NCBI GenBank assembly: GCA_028641055.1
Contig: JAPCYS010000392.1
Location: 1 to 64,000 of the forward strand
Source: Alopecurus myosuroides
Taxonomy: Eukaryota > Streptophyta > Magnoliopsida > Poales > Poaceae
Direction: 5' to 3'
Length of the DNA stretch: 64,000 bases
The position numbers and the translations under genes were made by a program. This document shows, in pieces, positions 10,839 through 22,769 of this stretch. Below the pieces are notes generated by a model. That model was not told the origin of the DNA. It searched no databases and worked only from the letters and a program-made list of their open reading frames with translations. Position 1 is the first letter of the stretch; each line of letters begins with the position of its first letter.

Positions 10839-11904
10839 TAGCAAACGAACGGGATGGAATGATATGATCCTGCAGTGGTAGAAGTAATGTATGTCAATTC
10901 AGCTTGTATTTAGTACCAAATCTATTTTCTTCGGAACAGTACCAGATAAATGCTAAATGTACAACTCTGGTGTTGCAGAGTAGCACTAGAGCAAAATTTC
11001 CATAGCGTTTAAGAGGCTTCTTACAAATTCCACAGGTTTGAGAAATCCAGAGATACAGAGTTTTCAATTACTCAAACCAGTATCTATGCTGGCTATCAAA
11101 TTACTCCCCCAAGTAAATCAGTAGTAGATAAAATTACAGACTATCTGCACAAAACGCAGTAAAACGTAGCGGTATTGTACAGTAATAGCAGCAGAAATTT
11201 CCCATGCCATTTCACATCTGCGGCAAGAAATGAATATATCTGGCACTAGGAAACACAAATGCGTGGATTTACACGGCACGAACAAACTGTAAAAACAAAG
11301 TTACAGATCAGAAATGCAGCAGTTTTTGGGTGCTACTCAGGCAGCAGTTTCCGAAAGCAGCAGCAGCAGAAGAAATTCCATCTTACATGCACCCAGCTAC
11401 AGAATGGCCATCATGCACCAATTCCAATCAAGAAAAACCATCTTATAAAGAGCAATTTATACCAGCAGAACACCATCGCTCCACGGTTAGATACGACGTA
11501 ATTGGATGTGAACTTGGTTCAGAGCGTGGTCGGGGAGCACCAGGTGGGGCTGGGGGAAGGGGGGTGCTGGATTAGGAGGAGACGGCGGAGGTTCGGAGCG
11601 GGAGAGGGGCGGGACACAGAGGAGGGAGAAAGGGGACCGCCATAGGCGACAGGAAGGAAGTATAGGCAGAGGAGAGGGTTTGAGCAACAAGATGAAATGG
11701 GTGATGGGCACAGTTGGCCAAACGGGCCCTTAACAGGCCGAGACACGGCACAAACCCGATAGTGTCGTGCCCGAATTTGATTTGGAGTCTGTGGACAGGC
11801 CCGGCACAATTAGTTTTTTTAATATTTTTATTCTTTTAAAATTTCTAGCTATTTTATTGAATTTAGACTTTAATCGGGCAAAAACAGGCTAATTTCTAGC
11901 TATT
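10839..11904. other. No recognisable gene
   Basis: About 1.1 kb follows the LRR-kinase pseudogene. A GC-rich patch at 11510-11700 contains, on the minus strand, an ATGGCG in good context (11642) followed by 22 codons and a stop; it could be a leftover first exon. A 22-bp word (AATTTCTAGCTATTTTATTGA) occurs twice, at about 11840 and 11891, just before the truncated end of the CACTA element. GGCCCGGCAC-like words at 11720-11810 resemble common grass repeats. Nothing here is assignable. Confidence 0.35.
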
Positions 11905-13137
11905 TTATTGATGCATAGAGTCAAGAGCCAGGTGTTGTGACTGCAGGTCTGCTCACGAAATGGATTTATGCCATCTGTATTTAGACCAAATCTTAAATTT
12001 CTTGCATCAATCTTTGAACTCTCTATCGACATTTCTCCACTACGACCCATCAGCGGGGTGTCTCAATTTTCCGTTTTTCTTACGGTCTTCTTTGTGCCAT
12101 CGCAACAACCTGGCATGCTCTTTGTTGCTAAACAGACGTTTCAACCGTGATATTATAGGAGCATATCACAGCACCTTGGCAGGAACCCTCTTACGGGGGC
12201 TCGCGTCAACATCACCAGGGTCATCTCGTCTGATCTTATACCGCAGTGCAGTGTATCCCGGACATTCATCCAAATTCTCGTACTTCTAACCGCGATAGAG
12301 GATGCGGTCATTAATATATGCATGTATCTTCTGCACATCTAATCCTAGAGGGAAGAGAGCCTTCTTTGCTCCATACGTACTGTCAGGCAATTCGTTATCC
12401 TTTGGAAGCTTCGGGTTCATTATTTTCAGTAACCTCTCAAATGCCTTGTCATTCACACTGTTCTCTGTCTTCCATTTTAACAAGTCCAGTGTGGTGCCGA
12501 GCTTTGTGCTGCCATCTTCGCAATTTTGGTACAACAACTTTTTGTGATCCTGTAACATGTCGTCCAACTTCAACCTCTCCAATTCAATTTCGCGGTCTTC
12601 CCTTGCATCAGCAATAACTCGACCAAGATCATCAGCGGGCTCATCTGATGCTCGTTCTTGATCACCTACTTCTTCAGCATTGTCTTCCATTGCAGTATCA
12701 CCGTATTCAAGGATCATATGATCCTCTTGTTCTTCTTCATTGTCTTCCATCACAACCCCCTCTTTCTTCATGTTTGGTCCAACAATTATAGCTAGGCATG
12801 AAACATCTCCAAAGCAGGTGGCCGTGAAGGGCTCTCGAGGAAGAGTGCTCCCTTACGTTCCGACAGTCAACACATGGGAAACACATAAAGTTATTCTCTT
12901 TGTTCCCTTAGCTACACCGAGAAATTCATCCAGACCTGCCCTGTACTCGGAATTGCGTCGATCACCGTACATACATCGCTTACGTGCATCCATCTGCATC
13001 GTATAATTAAGTTTATCAAAAACCATTACAATAACATGTTCAATACTGAAATGACCACCGTAATCGACAACTATAATATTTTTGTATCGATTACAGATGA
13101 AAAGGATAAGGTTGCTAACCTTGGTCCAGGATATCAT
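11905..13137 (-). pseudogene. CACTA TNP2-like transposase, N-terminal part
   Basis: On the minus strand the frame at 13137-12853 contains MYGDRRNSEYRAGLDEFL, the start of the transposase-associated domain. A frameshift near 12910 then leads to NNFMCFPCVDCRN, its Cys-rich end. After an acidic linker, the 161-codon frame 12771-12286 holds the conserved LYQNCEDGSTKLGTTLDLLK and PLGLDVQKIHAYINDRILYRG blocks (given here in short form). Continuing through stops to about 11905 one can still read RYKIRRDDPGDV, LFSNKEHARLLRWHKEDRK, LRHPADGS and CSHNTW-type segments. The catalytic C-terminal half is gone. Confidence 0.9.
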
Positions 13138-13284
13138 TTTGTGTGAACTTAAGTGTGGCTCGGATATTTAGTCGAATACCTCATGTGCATAGCAAAGGAA
13201 CACAAAAGCTAGTACCCACCTCTCTCACACCTAGAAGAAAAAAACAGAGGAAGGAAGGGTTGGGAGAGCCAGGTATATATATAG

Positions 13285-13542
13285 GGAAGGGGGCATTCGT
13301 CCCGTTTCGTGGCTTGAGCCGGGACCAATGCCCCTGCGCTGGCCATGTGGAGTGTGGCAGGGCATTGGCCCCGGTTCAAGCCACGAACTAGGACGAATGC
13401 CCCCTTTTGAACCGGGACAAATGCTCTATGGGGTCCTGGCCGCCCGAACCGGGACGAATGCATAGCATTCATCCGGGTTCGTAGCAAAATCAGGATAAAT
13501 GGCTTGGTCTGCTCTGGACGAAAGGCCTAGTTTCTACTAGTG
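13285..13542 (-). repeat. CACTA terminal and subterminal repeat region
   Basis: Words of the form CGGGACGAATGC, GGTTCAAGCCACGAA and their inverted copies recur, including the inverted pair TTCGTGGCTTGAGCCGGGACCA / GGCCCCGGTTCAAGCCACGAA in shortened form. In CACTA elements such arrays bind the element-encoded DNA-binding protein. The terminal word CACTAGTAGAAA occupies 13531-13542 on the minus strand. Confidence 0.8.
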
Positions 13543-13683
13543 AAGGGAGTGAGTAGCAGCTTGACTTAAGTGTAATGCAGTGCACTATAGAACTTTGTTT
13601 GGACTCTCAAACTTAAAATGGGTTAAATGTTCGATTATTCAGATTGTTTTATTTAGAGCGGGAGTTGTGGAGAGGGGTAGAAG
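13543..13683. other. Short spacer between the CACTA end and the hAT element
   Basis: Contains the left copy of the hAT target duplication (13676-13683). The bases AAG next to the CACTA end could be its target duplication, but the other end is gone. No other signal was seen. Confidence 0.6.
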
Positions 13684-13880
13684 TCAATTTGGCAACGGGG
13701 CCCCGTTCCCCGATAACCGGTGGTTAATTCACCTATTATGGAATGGTTTTGGTTGCATATTACTCCTCGTGGGGCTCTTATCAGTGTCAAAACATTCCCC
13801 AACGGTTATAGCAGTGACGGGTCCGGTACACCACTATCCATACCCGAGATACCTGGTACCCGCTAGACCACATGACATGT

Positions 13881-15188
13881 TGAAAGTAAAGTATGGGCAC
13901 CTAGAGGGGGGTGAATAGGTGCTACGACCAATTTTAATTTTTATATCACAATTAGGCTTGACACAAAGGTAAATTCTCTAGATAATGCAACTAAGATGAA
14001 TTTACCTATATGACAAGGATAACACAACCACAATACAAGTATGGGTAAAGGGAGAAGGGAGCGAGGTAACCGATATGAAGCACGCGGAGACACGATGTAA
14101 TCCCGAGTTCCTCCTTGTTAAGGGAGTACGTCTCCTTGGAGGGGTGTGAGCTCGCCACGAAGGCCTACTCAACGCCACAAAGGCCTCACCCTATTATCCG
14201 ATGAACCCCGCCACAAAGGCCTAGTCCACCTTCCACTATTGATCCCCTTTGAGGCGGGAATCGAATCCTTTACAAACAACTTGGGGCACACACCCACAAC
14301 CAAATTGGGGGCTCCCAACAATCTTGAATCACCAAGAGTAGAAAGATGCCTAGGCTCCCAACAATCTTGAATCACCAAGAGTAGAAAGATGCCTAGGTTC
14401 TCCACAAGAGGAAACGCTAGGCTAGATCCCTCAAGCTAGAGAGGGGGAATGAAGAACGGCTCGGTGAGGATGTAGATCGGGGCCTTCTCGTTCAATCCTC
14501 CAAAGATCTTTGAGTTTGGTGGGAGGGATTGGGAGTTATTGCGGATTTCGTGAGCTATTAAATGTTATTGAATGACAAGGGGAAGAACTAGAGCTCAAGG
14601 TGGAAGAGGAGGGGTATTTATACCCCCTCCTCAAAACTAGTCGTTTTGCAGGAAACCACATACCGGAATATCCGGTCCAAGTTTGGACCCGGAATATCCG
14701 GTCCTCAGATCTGCTCGAGCTCGTTGACTTAAACCGGATTATCCGGTAGATGTTGAATAATCCGGTACCAAAAATCTGGTTGGCTTCTGTCCCGCGCAGG
14801 CAGCTGAACCGGATATTCCGGCTCCTCCGGAATAATCCGGTTCAAATAATCCGGTTCACTTCTGTGAGTCACAACTCCAGTCCTTAGCCGATTTTCGAGC
14901 AGAAACTTCTCAACCGGAATATCCGTATGGTTTGAATAATCCGGCTCATCTGTGTCCCAAATTTGGATCCAAACCATCCTAACCGGAATATCCGGTTCCC
15001 CTGAATAATCCGGTTCAAATCATCCGGTTGCTCACTGTCCCAAATCTCTTAGCCCAATCTTCACTGATCTTTTCGGTGATCGATGCCGATGTTAAGTATG
15101 ACACCTGCACAATAAACACCTCGATAATTAGTGTACTTAGTATTGTTAACTAACACACAAAACACCGGGAAAACAAAATGCAATTTCA
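13881..15188 (-). repeat. 3' LTR of the Copia element (1308 bp)
   Basis: Colinear with the LTR at 22772-24028 over its whole length. It contains a 43-bp direct duplication at about 14308-14393 (CTCCCAACAATCTTGAATCA and following bases occur twice) that is single in the other LTR, so the duplication arose after insertion or during the last reverse transcription. Confidence 0.95.
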
Positions 15189-15205
15189 ATCTCCCCTTTT
15201 TGGTG
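15189..15205 (-). other. Polypurine tract of the Copia element
   Basis: The minus strand reads CCAAAAAGGGGAGAT directly before the 3' LTR, as expected for the plus-strand DNA primer. Its position opposite the primer-binding site confirms the orientation. Confidence 0.85.
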
Positions 15206-15730
15206 TTAGATGACAATACTAAGATTTGCAATAAAACTTTGACGAGTACATGTTTGAAACAAAATGGAGATTTCTCCCCCTATCTATATGGACATTTTTT
15301 GTTTGCCTCAAATGCAAAAAGTGCAATATCATACGGAGAGAAATTTCCAATAAGTAACAAACATGCCAAAGTAACAAAAACTATCACCAATATGTTGAGA
15401 ATAAGAGAGAAATATATACCTTGTGCGAAGAGATGATAACAAGAATACCCAAGCACAACAAAAGATAATATCCTCAACATATAAGATAGATAATCCATGA
15501 TAACCAATAACATAGTCTCACAACACATATCACATAGTTTTAAACAAGACAACAAAACAAAAGAAGTTCACGATAAAGACTAAATGGACACAAGCTCCAA
15601 ATAAATGATAAAAGCATACGCTTGTGCCCGAAACCCATGCAAATCCCCGTAGTCTAATACTACTTCTCCCCCTTTGGCATCGAGACACCAAAAAGGAAAG
15701 AAACAATGGTGCTAGCGTCCCAACAAAGAT

Positions 15731-17197
15731 CTAAGCATCCGAATGCTCAGACGACTCTCCAGCAGACGCATCAGAACCTCCCTCAACCTCCCTCTCCGGA
15801 TCCTCATTTGTCTCCTCATCATCATCAACAGGAGCCCTGGAAGAAGCAGAAGTGGTACGGAGAGCCTCCTCAATGCGCTCCCAAGGAGTCAGTTCACCGG
15901 CAGTCCACTGAGTATAAGTCTGGGGAACAAAAGCATCAGGAAGATCACCAGTAGCACCACTCATGTGTTGAAGAATATGCCTCTGAGAGCTGACCAAAGC
16001 TGTGTCCCTGCGGTAGGCCTCGTACTGCTCCTTGTGAATGTACACCTTCATGCATAACACATTGCGCTGAAACCAGGAGAGCTTCCTAACATTGCGCAGA
16101 GTGGAGGAAACAAGTTGAGCACTAGAAGAGGCCACACCCCCCATAGAGGAACCACCCTCAGATGGAGGAACATGAGCAGCAGGTATGGCCTTCTTCCTCA
16201 TGATGTACAACGTCTTGAACTTGTGCGGTGCCATGGGTAACTCAGTGAAATCCCTCTTCAACACATCCTTGATGAGCATCATGATATAATGTCCATATGG
16301 AATGGTGTTCCCACGAATCATGACATTGCGCAACTCATGGAAGATAATGTCCATGACGTCCACAGTATAAGAATTAGAGGTATCCTCATCCTTAATGCTC
16401 TGCTTAGCCAATATGAGAAGATTGCACAAAGGACTGGTAAGAGCATCATTGTTACCTCCACTCGGCATCAAGAAGGACCTGAAGATACGCACGAGCTGAT
16501 CATAGAGTGGAAGAAGTCCTTCCAGCTTCCCATAGCAAAACCTGGAGGATATAACTCAGCCATAGATCTCTCCCTCTGAGGTCTCTCCACATCATGCATA
16601 CGGTGACCAAGTGGAGGGTGAGAGTTGTACCGGAAACCAAGCACACGAGCCAGTCTGTGAAAAGGAATCTCACACGGAGTAGTCTGAGTCATCCACTTCA
16701 GACAGCAAACAGAGTCAGAGCTGAGAACCAGAGTGGACATGAACTGAGTAATGAGCTCGGTGTTGTAAGGGCACTGGGTCTCAGGAGCCTCATGAGACCG
16801 AACCTCTCAATGATACTGGCTGCATCTGCAAACTGTTCCTTGTCCTTGATGATCTGAAACTTGGTAGGATGCATCTCACGGATAGGGAACCTGTAGTCAC
16901 AATAGATGTTTGCACAGAAATAGGACTGTTCCAAACACCAGAAACGAGCATCCTCACAAGTAACATCACGTGGCATGTTGTACCAATCCTTCTGCCTGAT
17001 CTGACCATACTCATGAGTGCTAATACTGGTCTTGTAGTTAGGCCGAGTATCCTTCTTCTTCTTAGATGGCTTGGAGGCGACAGACTTCTTGGAAATAGCT
17101 TTCCGGGGAGGGCGAGCATTACCGGGATCCTCATCGCTAGTGTCCTTGTACGAGGGACGCTTGCGAGGACCCAACTTGTCAGGACGAGAGCCACCAC
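15731..17197 (-). pseudogene. Copia ORF3 (additional ORF downstream of pol), two frameshifts
   Basis: On the same strand as pol, coding-like sequence runs from an apparent splice acceptor (TTCTCCTTCACAG ending at 17198) to a stop at 15731. The first part (to about 16760) has a Lys-rich nuclear-signal-like stretch (SKKSVASKPSKKKKDTRP), then DARFWCLEQSYFCANIYCDY. After a shift it continues with NTELITQFMSTLVLSSDSV...EIPFHRLARVLGF, and after a second shift (about 16500) with KLEGLLPLYDQLVRIFRSFLMP and an acidic, Ser-rich C-terminus. The middle block vaguely resembles the putative plant transposon-protein domain found in other retroelement extra ORFs. No membrane span typical of an envelope was seen. 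Function unknown. Confidence 0.65.
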
Positions 17198-18434
17198 CTG
17201 TGAAGGAGAAATAGATAGGAAGCAATAGGGATGAGTGCACATATGTCAAGCAATGGAGGAATAACACATAAAAACAATAGAGAAGATTCCATGCTATGAT
17301 CTAGAAATAATTCTAGCAAGGATCAAACAAGGGCTATTCCAAAACGGTACTGCATTATTCCAGTTCAAAACTGGACCGGATATTCCGGTACCACCCGGAT
17401 ATTCTGGTTCAGTACTGAATCGGATATTCCGACAACACGAACACAGCACAAGATTGATTCTAATCTAGATTTCAAAACTAGATCGGGGGCATGTGAATCT
17501 AATCTATTGTCTCTAGCATACATACGGTACCCTAGGCAGCAATTTCTACCAAGCAATGACAACAAAAACTCAAATCCATGGAAGGGTATGGTTATGGCAC
17601 TAAGATTCAATGAGATTGAACTCTACCGGTATCCATGGACGAAGACACTTGGATGGAATTGCTCCCGAGGACGAGGGGAACAAGATCTGGGCAAGATCTC
17701 GAAGATCCTGCGGAGGAATTGGTCCGGGGGGCCAAGAATCAGTGCGGCGGCATTTGGGGGTGGAGGAGAGGAGTTGGGGAAGAAAGGACACGAACTGCCT
17801 CTTCCCCGTGCCTCTCCAGAATAAGTGGAAATTGCCGGACCGGATATTCCGGTTCAAGTTTGAACCAGATATTCCGGTACCACCCGGATATTCCGGTGCA
17901 GAACTGAACCGGAAATTCCAGCTGCCTATTGTTTCAAAACTTCCTCGTTTCAATGAAATGACAAATGTGCTAGATAGACTTTGGTTTTGAGATAGGAAGG
18001 CTTAGGGTAGAAACACCAAACTGAAATTAGTACCTATCCCTCTCAAATGCAAGAATCAAACAAACAAAAGACCACTTGAGTGAGATTTTCCTAAGAACGA
18101 ACACTTAGAAGGGAAACACCAAGAAATGCAATGAAATGTCAAAGAAATCCCAACTAAGATCCAACTCTTCAAAAAGAAGAGGTTGGTGTCCTAAGCCACC
18201 ATGTAAGAGATCATGGTATGCAACCGCGAAGATATATCTTGGGTGCATTGCCAATTCTCAACATTGAAGCTCAAAATTTAACATTAGAAAAAGAGAGATA
18301 ACAATGAATTTTTGCTTTGGGCATAATGGGGGGGGGGGAGGGACAACCCAATGTGTTAGGATAACACTCCCCCTATGTCCATGCCTACACCTAAACCAAA
18401 ACACGTTTCATCTATAGGGGTGTGTGCAAGAACC
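17198..18434 (-). other. Spacer between pol and ORF3 with LTR-like palindromes
   Basis: Read on the minus strand, this contains CCGGATATTCCGG-type motifs at 17886-17893, 17842-17849, 17422-17429, 17397-17404 and 17378-17385 (all exact GNATATNC). Between them is a GC-rich patch (about 17820-17640) with a leader-like composition. No protein family is recognisable. A poly-G run lies at about 18330-18342. The motif set is the one found in the U3 of the LTRs. Confidence 0.5.
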
Positions 18435-20150
18435 TCAAGTCAAACTCCTAGAACCAATGATGTTTAGTTCATTCCTCAAGAACATGAATCTTGCATCGTC
18501 GAGTGGCTTCGTGAAGATATCCGCAAGATTTTCCTTGGTGGGCACATAAGATAGTGCAATATCACCTCTTTCCACATGGTCATGGATGAAATGATGACGT
18601 ATCTCAATGTGCTTCATTCTTATGTGTTGCACGGGGTTGTAGGCGATCTTGATGGCACTTTCTTTGTCACACAAAAGAGGCACCTTATCCAAATGAACAT
18701 CATATTCCTTGAGAGTTTGCCTCATCCATAGCAATTGGGTGCAAGCACTTGCGGCGGCTACATACTCGGCTTGGGCGGTGGAGAGAGATATGCAATTTTG
18801 CTTCTTGGAAGACCAACTCACCAAAGACCTACCAAGAAATTGGCAAGCCCCGGAAGTGTACTTCCTATCATCTTGATCACCGGCCCAATCGGAATCTGTG
18901 TAGCCCTTGAGAGAAAATTGTGCCCCCTTCCAGTACCACAAACCAAACCTTGGGGTATGAACCAAATACCGAAAGATCCTATGGACCGCCATTAAATGGA
19001 TTTCCTTAGGAGCCACTTGATACCTTGCACACACACCTACACTCAAAACAATATCGGGCCTAGATGCACAAAGGTAAAGCAAAGAACCAATCATAGAACG
19101 ATATAACTTTTGGTCCACATCTTTACCCTTCGGGTTACGCTCGAGGTGGCACTTAACTTGCATAGGGGATGGCTTGATCTTTGCATTTTGGTAATTAAAC
19201 CTCTTGATCATGTCTTGGGTATACTTGGCTTGAGAGATGAAAGTACCACGAGCCAATTGCTTGATCTCAAAGCCAATGAAGAATTTAAGCTCTCCCATCA
19301 TAGACATCTCGAACCTGTCAGTCATAAGCTTTGAGAACTCATTATTGAAAGCTTTGTTAGTTGAGCCAAAGATGATATCATCCACATAGAGTTGGCATAT
19401 GAAAAGCTCTCCCTTTACTCTCTTTGTGAAGAGAGTGGGGTCAATCTTCCCAACTTCAAAACCACGATCATCCAACAACTCTCTATGGTGCTCATACCAC
19501 GCACGTGGTGCTTGTTTAAGTCCATAGAGCGCCTTATCGAGCTTGTAGACATGGTTAGGAAAGTTGAGATTCTCGAACCCCGGAGGTTGCTTAACATATG
19601 CCTCCTCTTTGAGTGGACCATTCAAGAAAGCACTTTTAACATCCATTTGTTGCAATTTGAAGTTATGCGAAGATGCATAAGCAAGAAGGATACGTATGGA
19701 CTCAAGGCGAGCCACAGGAGCATAGGTTTCATCAAAGTTAATTCCTTCAACTTGAGTGTAACCTTGAGCTACCAATCTTGCCTTGTTCCTTATAACAATG
19801 ACACGCTCATCTTGCTTGTTCTTGAAAATCCACTTAGTGCCAATAACATTGTGGCAATCTTTGGGCTTCTCAACTAATCTCCAAACCTTGTTGCGCTCAA
19901 AGTTATTGAGCTCATCATGCATAGCTTCAACCCAATTGGAGTCCTCAAGAGCTTCAAACACTTTTTTTGGTTCCACCATAGATATGTGAGCTTGATTCTC
20001 ACTAAAATGTGCCAATTGACTTCTTGTGAATTTTCTAGCTTGAACATCTTCCAAGACCTTGTTGTCTTGGGCATCAATAAGCTTCAAAACTCTTCTTATC
20101 CTTCTAGCACGACGGACTTTGATCTCCCCATTATTGCGAGGAGGGATCAC
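18435..20150 (-). CDS. Copia reverse transcriptase-RNase H, 571 codons open
   Basis: The frame reads from an acidic linker into the Copia RT domain: [40 protein letters not shown] (about residues 166-178), and the catalytic YVDD box at 255-258. RNase H follows with YTDSDWAGD (about 417), [10 protein letters not shown] and CDKESAI, ending in the [10 protein letters not shown] tail. In the element, RT copies RNA to cDNA and RNase H removes the template. It is uninterrupted from 20150 to the stop at 18435. Its natural start would be part of a longer gag-pol protein; here the frame begins where protease and integrase should precede. Open for 571 codons, it may be recently mobilised or recombined, yet it lacks an obvious start of its own. 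Confidence 0.93.
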   Translation of the reverse strand: MIPPRNNGEIKVRRARRIRRVLKLIDAQDNKVLEDVQARKFTRSQLAHFSENQAHISMVEPKKVFEALEDSNWVEAMHDELNNFERNKVWRLVEKPKDCHNVIGTKWIFKNKQDERVIVIRNKARLVAQGYTQVEGINFDETYAPVARLESIRILLAYASSHNFKLQQMDVKSAFLNGPLKEEAYVKQPPGFENLNFPNHVYKLDKALYGLKQAPRAWYEHHRELLDDRGFEVGKIDPTLFTKRVKGELFICQLYVDDIIFGSTNKAFNNEFSKLMTDRFEMSMMGELKFFIGFEIKQLARGTFISQAKYTQDMIKRFNYQNAKIKPSPMQVKCHLERNPKGKDVDQKLYRSMIGSLLYLCASRPDIVLSVGVCARYQVAPKEIHLMAVHRIFRYLVHTPRFGLWYWKGAQFSLKGYTDSDWAGDQDDRKYTSGACQFLGRSLVSWSSKKQNCISLSTAQAEYVAAASACTQLLWMRQTLKEYDVHLDKVPLLCDKESAIKIAYNPVQHIRMKHIEIRHHFIHDHVERGDIALSYVPTKENLADIFTKPLDDARFMFLRNELNIIGSRSLT

Positions 20151-20629
20151 TTGATCATATTGATCATTTGGGTCCCCGTCTTGACCAACTTGGCCTTGAT
20201 CATCATCATCATCATCATCATCATCAACTTCTTCAACATAAGCTTCAACTTGAGGAGAGGAGGATGAGGATGGTTGATCTTGACCTTGGCCTTGACTAGT
20301 ATGAATGATAGCAGTGGTTGCATCTTGCGTAGTAACTTGGTCAATAAGAGGATGGTTAGTTCCCGTGGAGAGATACGAGTAGTGTTGTCCCTCATGACAC
20401 TACTACTCGAAGCAACATTGCTTGCTTGTGCGGGAGTGCTACGAGTAGTGTTGTCCCTAATGACAACACCACCCGAGGCACCATTGTTGGCCTTCTTCTT
20501 GTTCTTCTTCTTGGAAACATAGCCAAGACCTTGCTTGCCCACTTGTGGCCTTGGAGCACTCAATTGTGGTCTAGTAACAACCACACGAGGGCTAGGGGCC
20601 ACCACTTGTGGGGTAGAGACCACAACCTT

Positions 20630-22716
20630 CTCAACTTGAGGGTCTTTGCCCTTGAGCCTTGCAAGCTCATCTTTTAACCTCGCATTTTCCTCAATAATAT
20701 TTGCATGATCACAAGAAGAAGTAGAGGTGCTAGGGTTGTTAATTGATTAAGTTGAGTTTGAAGTTGTTCATGCAACTCTTTGAGGGAAAAATGTTGAATC
20801 TCCAAAGCTTTGTGAGCCTCGGTTAGTTTTCAAACTCCTCGGTTAGTTTACCATGACCAACACCAACACCAATATCAACCTTATCCTTTTTAGCCTTTTT
20901 ATATTTAGCAATTGCAAGGTCACGTTCCTTAGTGATATAAGAAACAAGTTCATTATGTGTTTCTTCAATATATTCAAGTTCCTCCTCAAGAGAAACTCTA
21001 CCATCATGCTCTTCCTCAAGAGTCATAGAGAGGGATGCAATTTCATCCGCATCCCTTCTCTCAATCTCACCTTTCTTCTCAAGAGCTTCATGGGCCTCTC
21101 CCAATTGGCTCATGAGATGTTCAAAGTACTTCTTGGTCTCCCTTGTATGTTAGACATAAAACATTCCAAAGAGAGAATTTCATCTTCTATTCTAAGACTA
21201 GCAAGATTTTCAAGTTCACTTGGGGTCTTAGAGATGGGAGAAGGTGATACCTCCGAGGCCTTAGCCATGAAGCACTTGGCATTAGGGTGAGGATGATTCT
21301 CATTGGGGGATTCAAATAGAGATGAAGATGATGGAGTAGAAGCAATAGCAAGAGCGTGCACTTCACTTGTGGTTTCTTCTTCTTCATCACTTTCGAAATC
21401 ATATTCCTCTTGAGTCATTAGCACAAACTTTGTGGGAGACTTATTGTTGAATGGTTTCTTCTTGAAGTGAGGTTTCTTGTAGTCAACCTTGGACTTGTCC
21501 TTGCGAATGAGCTTGCCACTATGTAGTTCTCTATTTTCATAGGGACACTCCGCAATGAAATGGTGCTTATCTTGACAATTGAAGCAATACCTCACTCGTT
21601 GAGTCCCATCATTGCCATAGAGAGGCTTGGTCTTCTCCTCAACATATTTCTTGGCCTTGGGAGGATTGTTCCAAAACTTTTGCACGGTGAGAGCAATGAT
21701 ATCCTTGAGAACGGGATCATATTCTTGATCCTTCAATGGAGCCAACTCCTCATGGCCTTCTTCTTCATACTCAACCTCTCTTGACACAACCTTAGCCTTC
21801 AAAGCAAATGATGCCGCTTTGTGCATTCCTATGGCCCTAGCACGGTTGTCAAGACCATTCTTGGTTTTCACTTGATAGGAGCACATCTCTTGCATAACTT
21901 GGGTTGAGGTCAAATAAGCAAAGTCATGTCTTCCTTGAATGCTCTTCAAGTCTTGGCACCAACATTGGAGAATGCGGTGGCAAGTGTCTTGAGCCTTCCT
22001 TACATGTCTTCATGGTTCTTTCCATCATGCATATAGAACCCTTCGGCCTCATTGCTCAAGGCATCATACCTATTCCTTTGCATGCTCTCATTTCCCACAA
22101 ACATGACGACAAGAGCGTCTCATGTTTCCTTGGCGGTGGAATATTGTTGAAGATGCAGCATGTGGTTAGGACCCTCGGCTTGTTGAAGATTTTACAAGGC
22201 GGTGTAGTTGAGTTGACAATCTACGGATTCTCTTCTTGTTAGATTTTTGGGGTTATGAGGCTTGTATCCATCACGAGTGACCCTCCAAAGCTCTATACAA
22301 GAAGAGTTCAAGTGAGTCTCCATGTAATATTTCCATTCACAAAAAGAAAATGCATCAATTTTAGGTGGATCTACCCTAGGAATTATATGAGGATGTGGGA
22401 CGGGAGGATCGGGAGAATAACGTCCTTTGACGGAGTGATATTATTCCTCTCCTTCCGTACCCTTCTCGATGGAGTTTTTGGCGAAAGCATTTTTAGATGG
22501 ATCACCATCTTCCCCCTTTTTGGCACCCTCCGGAGGTTATTCCGAAGGGGATGAGCCGGTGACCTCCGGTCCTTTGGCTTTCAAGAGTTGCATCAAGACT
22601 TGACGCAAGTCATCGATTTTGGTGTCTATGGATGAGGTCAATGAATTTTTCAACTCATTGAGATCATTCATAGATACCGACTCCACGGAACCTTCGGTAT
22701 CCGTCTCATCAACCAT
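20630..22716 (-). pseudogene. Copia gag with zinc knuckle and C-terminal coiled coil, broken
   Basis: The start is ATG 22716-22714 (MVDETDTEGS). An in-frame TAA follows at codon 60 (22539-22537). Past that, the capsid-type block ELWRVTRDGYKPHNPKNLTR is readable near 22300-22220. The largest open part is 21949-21110 (279 codons) and contains the nucleocapsid knuckle CX2CX4HX4C (CFNCQDKHHFIAEC, about 21586-21545). Downstream is an acidic Ser-rich tail, then a heptad-rich coiled-coil segment (21113-20823, EEEHDGRVSLEEELEYIEET) and a Lys-rich region (KKKNKKK, about 20510). Gag would package element RNA. Frame breaks near 21110, 20820 and 20700 add to the nonsense codon. Confidence 0.88.
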
Positions 22717-22756
22717 ACTTAAACTCTTAGGCGGTTAAGCCCGATAGAAGAGTCGA

Positions 22757-22769
22757 GGCTCTGATACCA
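22757..22769 (-). other. Primer-binding site of the Copia element
   Basis: The minus strand reads TGGTATCAGAGCC, complementary to the 3' end of initiator methionine tRNA. It lies two bases inside the 5' LTR. This is the site that fixes the minus orientation of the element. Confidence 0.93.

Larger units (their letters stand above)
11905..13542 (-). mobile_element. CACTA (En/Spm) transposon, 3'-truncated
   Basis: Read on the minus strand, the element begins at 13542 with CACTAGTAGAAACTAGGCC, the classic CACTA terminus. A subterminal region rich in repeated GGGACGAATGC/CCGGTTC words follows (13285-13530), then a TNP2-type transposase start. Transposase similarity fades at about 11905, with no second CACTA terminus, so the distal part is deleted. 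The base duplication expected at the ends cannot be checked because one end is missing. Confidence 0.85.

Noticed and set aside
11487..11711. GC-rich patch with an ATG on the minus strand, as a gene's first exon
   Set aside because: Only 22 codons before a stop, no recognisable peptide and no downstream exon.
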